15,270 bases of DNA from JBEKHI01 sp050012355 (lineage in GTDB: Bacteria > Actinomycetota > Actinomycetes > Streptosporangiales > Streptosporangiaceae), in NCBI GenBank assembly GCA_050012355.1, contig JBEKHI010000189.1:1-15270 (forward strand), read 5' to 3'. Under the pieces are notes generated by a model. The model made no database searches and was not told the origin of the DNA. It saw only the letters and a list, made by a program, of their open reading frames with translations. The position numbers and the translations under genes were made by a program. Positions 14,263 to 15,270 of the stretch are shown in pieces; position 1 is the first letter of the stretch; the number at the start of each line of letters is the position of its first letter.

Positions 14263-14586
14263 TTATGCGGCAGGGCGTTGTGTCACACCGCGAAGGGACG
14301 GGGCCCGGCCGGGGCCGTCCATGTCCGGAGACTGGCGGCTGTATGCCGGTCCAGGCAGGGGAATGGGGACGCCTCCCTTGCGCCGGGCCGGTTCCGCGGG
14401 CGCAGAGCCCGGCAGCGGAGCCGGCCGGGGATCCGCTGAGGAGTCCCAGCCCGCGGCCTCGCTAGCTGCGCTCTGAGTCTTGCGCCGGGGATGGCCGTCG
14501 GCATAGAACAGCGCTGCTATCCAGCCAATAAGCAGGGGGATTATGACAATCGGCATCAGGATGAAAAGGAGAGTTGAGCCGTCCAT
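14263..14586 (-). CDS. Small single-span membrane protein of unknown function
   Basis: I do not recognise a named family. The 107-residue product starts with a strong hydrophobic helix (residues 5-28, LLFILMPIVIIPLLIGWIAALFYADGHPRR) and ends with a Pro/Arg/Ala-rich tail likely to be disordered and, from the flanking basic residues, cytosolic. AAGGA lies about 10 bases before the ATG at 14586. Small proteins with an IIPLLIGW-YADGHP-like head are common as hypotheticals in actinomycetes. The low-complexity tail makes coding less certain than the helix. The gap 13977-14262 contains no gene I can support. Confidence 0.55.
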   Translation of the reverse strand: MDGSTLLFILMPIVIIPLLIGWIAALFYADGHPRRKTQSAASEAAGWDSSADPRPAPLPGSAPAEPARRKGGVPIPLPGPAYSRQSPDMDGPGRAPSLRGVTQRPAA

Positions 14587-15009
14587 GACGGCACGTCCTT
14601 CCGGAACTCGGCGACCGTCTCTCCCCGGGAGCCCGTCAGGTCCTGCTGAATCGACAACCCCGGCGGACGGGAGGACGGTAGATCTCTCAGCTTGTCCGGT
14701 TCTGCCGTGGGACGGTAACCCGGAACCCGCGGAACCATAAGCGGAGCTGAACCATACGACCGAGGCCAGTCAGATAATCAGGCTTACCTGCCTCCGAGAA
14801 TACAGCTAATATCCATCATACCGTCCGGGCCCGCGGCAGATGGTCGCTGAACAGTCCTGGCCGAGGTGGCCATTCCTGCGGCATATTGTGCTGCGACTTG
14901 TACGCCGTCGAGGGACCATTACTTGGCGATCCCGGAAGTTCGGAGCTTGAGGATCTTCGCTCAGCGAGCGACGGGTCGGCGAGCTGCCGTATCGCCGGAT
15001 GACCGGGGC
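14587..15009. other. 423-bp stretch with no gene detected
   Basis: Frames here are short and Pro/Arg-rich and lack ribosome-binding sites. The AT-richer part (14755-14825) may contain promoter sequence for the small membrane protein, but I see no clear -35/-10 pair, tRNA or strong terminator. Confidence 0.4.
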
Positions 15010-15270
15010 TCAGGATGTAGCCCGACTGACACCAGCCCGCCGTGTTGCGGCGGCCTCGCCCTCTGGGACCGGGCCCGGTGGTGGCACGGCCTTTTCCGTG
15101 GCATTCGACGCCGGCAGGAAGACCAAGGTAAGGACGACGCCTGCCACGGCGATGCCGGCTGACACCACAAGTGCCAGGTCCATGCCGTGCACGAAGGCCG
15201 TCCGCACCGACGCGAGCAACGCCGCCGAGTGCAGCTTCGAAGCGGCCGCCACGCCGCCGAAGACGCTCTG
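15010..15270 (-). CDS. C-terminal fragment of an MFS drug/metabolite exporter (DHA2-like), cut by window edge
   Basis: The minus-strand frame is open to the window edge, so the gene begins outside. The 86 visible residues contain SVRTAFVHGMDLALVVSAGIAVAGVVLTLVFLP, which matches the last periplasmic loop and final transmembrane helix of EmrB/QacA-type (14-helix) major facilitator exporters, where AFVHGMD-like sequence is characteristic. A charged, Pro/Ala-rich cytosolic tail follows and ends at 15010. Earlier family motifs lie outside the window, so the subfamily call rests on this C-terminal signature only. Confidence 0.75.
   Translation of the reverse strand, partial: QSVFGGVAAASKLHSAALLASVRTAFVHGMDLALVVSAGIAVAGVVLTLVFLPASNATEKAVPPPGPVPEGEAAATRRAGVSRATS

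Overview
The window is GC-rich throughout. It has GTG/TTG starts, tightly overlapping operons, a Tat-type lipoprotein signal and an ABC sugar importer with no linked ATPase. Together these point to a mycelial, plant-polymer-degrading actinomycete; I cannot name a species from the sequence.

Layout. Positions 1-785 hold no intact gene: an imperfect G-rich tandem repeat (60-219), a cluster of CCATCGATGG-type palindromes (299-354), and a decayed minus-strand fragment (565-728) homologous to the neighbouring regulator gene. Positions 786-3971 are a minus-strand block: a regulator fusing a GntR-type DNA-binding domain to an ABC-type solute-binding domain, a TMEM175-like channel, and a 5'-truncated TauA/SsuA-type binding protein that is probably a pseudogene. 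A minus-strand Pro/Gly-rich membrane protein follows (4031-4654), then a roughly 450-bp divergent intergenic region with repeats and possible LacI-type operators.

Positions 5107-11104 are a compact plus-strand operon: LacI regulator, intracellular GH43-like hydrolase, Tat lipoprotein sugar-binding protein, two MalF/MalG-type permeases, and a second intracellular GH43-like hydrolase. Junctions overlap or are separated by only a few bases, except for a 38-base gap before the binding protein. Next, behind its own promoter region carrying two near-identical inverted LacI-type operators, is a secreted GH54 alpha-L-arabinofuranosidase with a C-terminal CBM42 (abfB-like, 11352-12902). The inferred pathway is: the secreted enzyme releases arabinose or arabino-oligosaccharides from arabinan or arabinoxylan, the ABC importer takes up oligosaccharides using an ATPase encoded elsewhere (MsiK-like), the two cytosolic GH43 enzymes finish hydrolysis, and LacI senses the product.

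The right end is minus-strand: a PanE/ApbA-fold oxidoreductase whose catalytic lysine position is not lysine, a small single-span membrane protein, and the C-terminal end of an MFS exporter cut by the window edge.

The least ordinary elements are the GntR/solute-binding-domain fusion regulator with its decayed relative, the 16-bp tandem repeat in front of it, and the shared palindromes at 299-354 and 3875-3894. The arabinan locus is a coherent but largely recognisable system.
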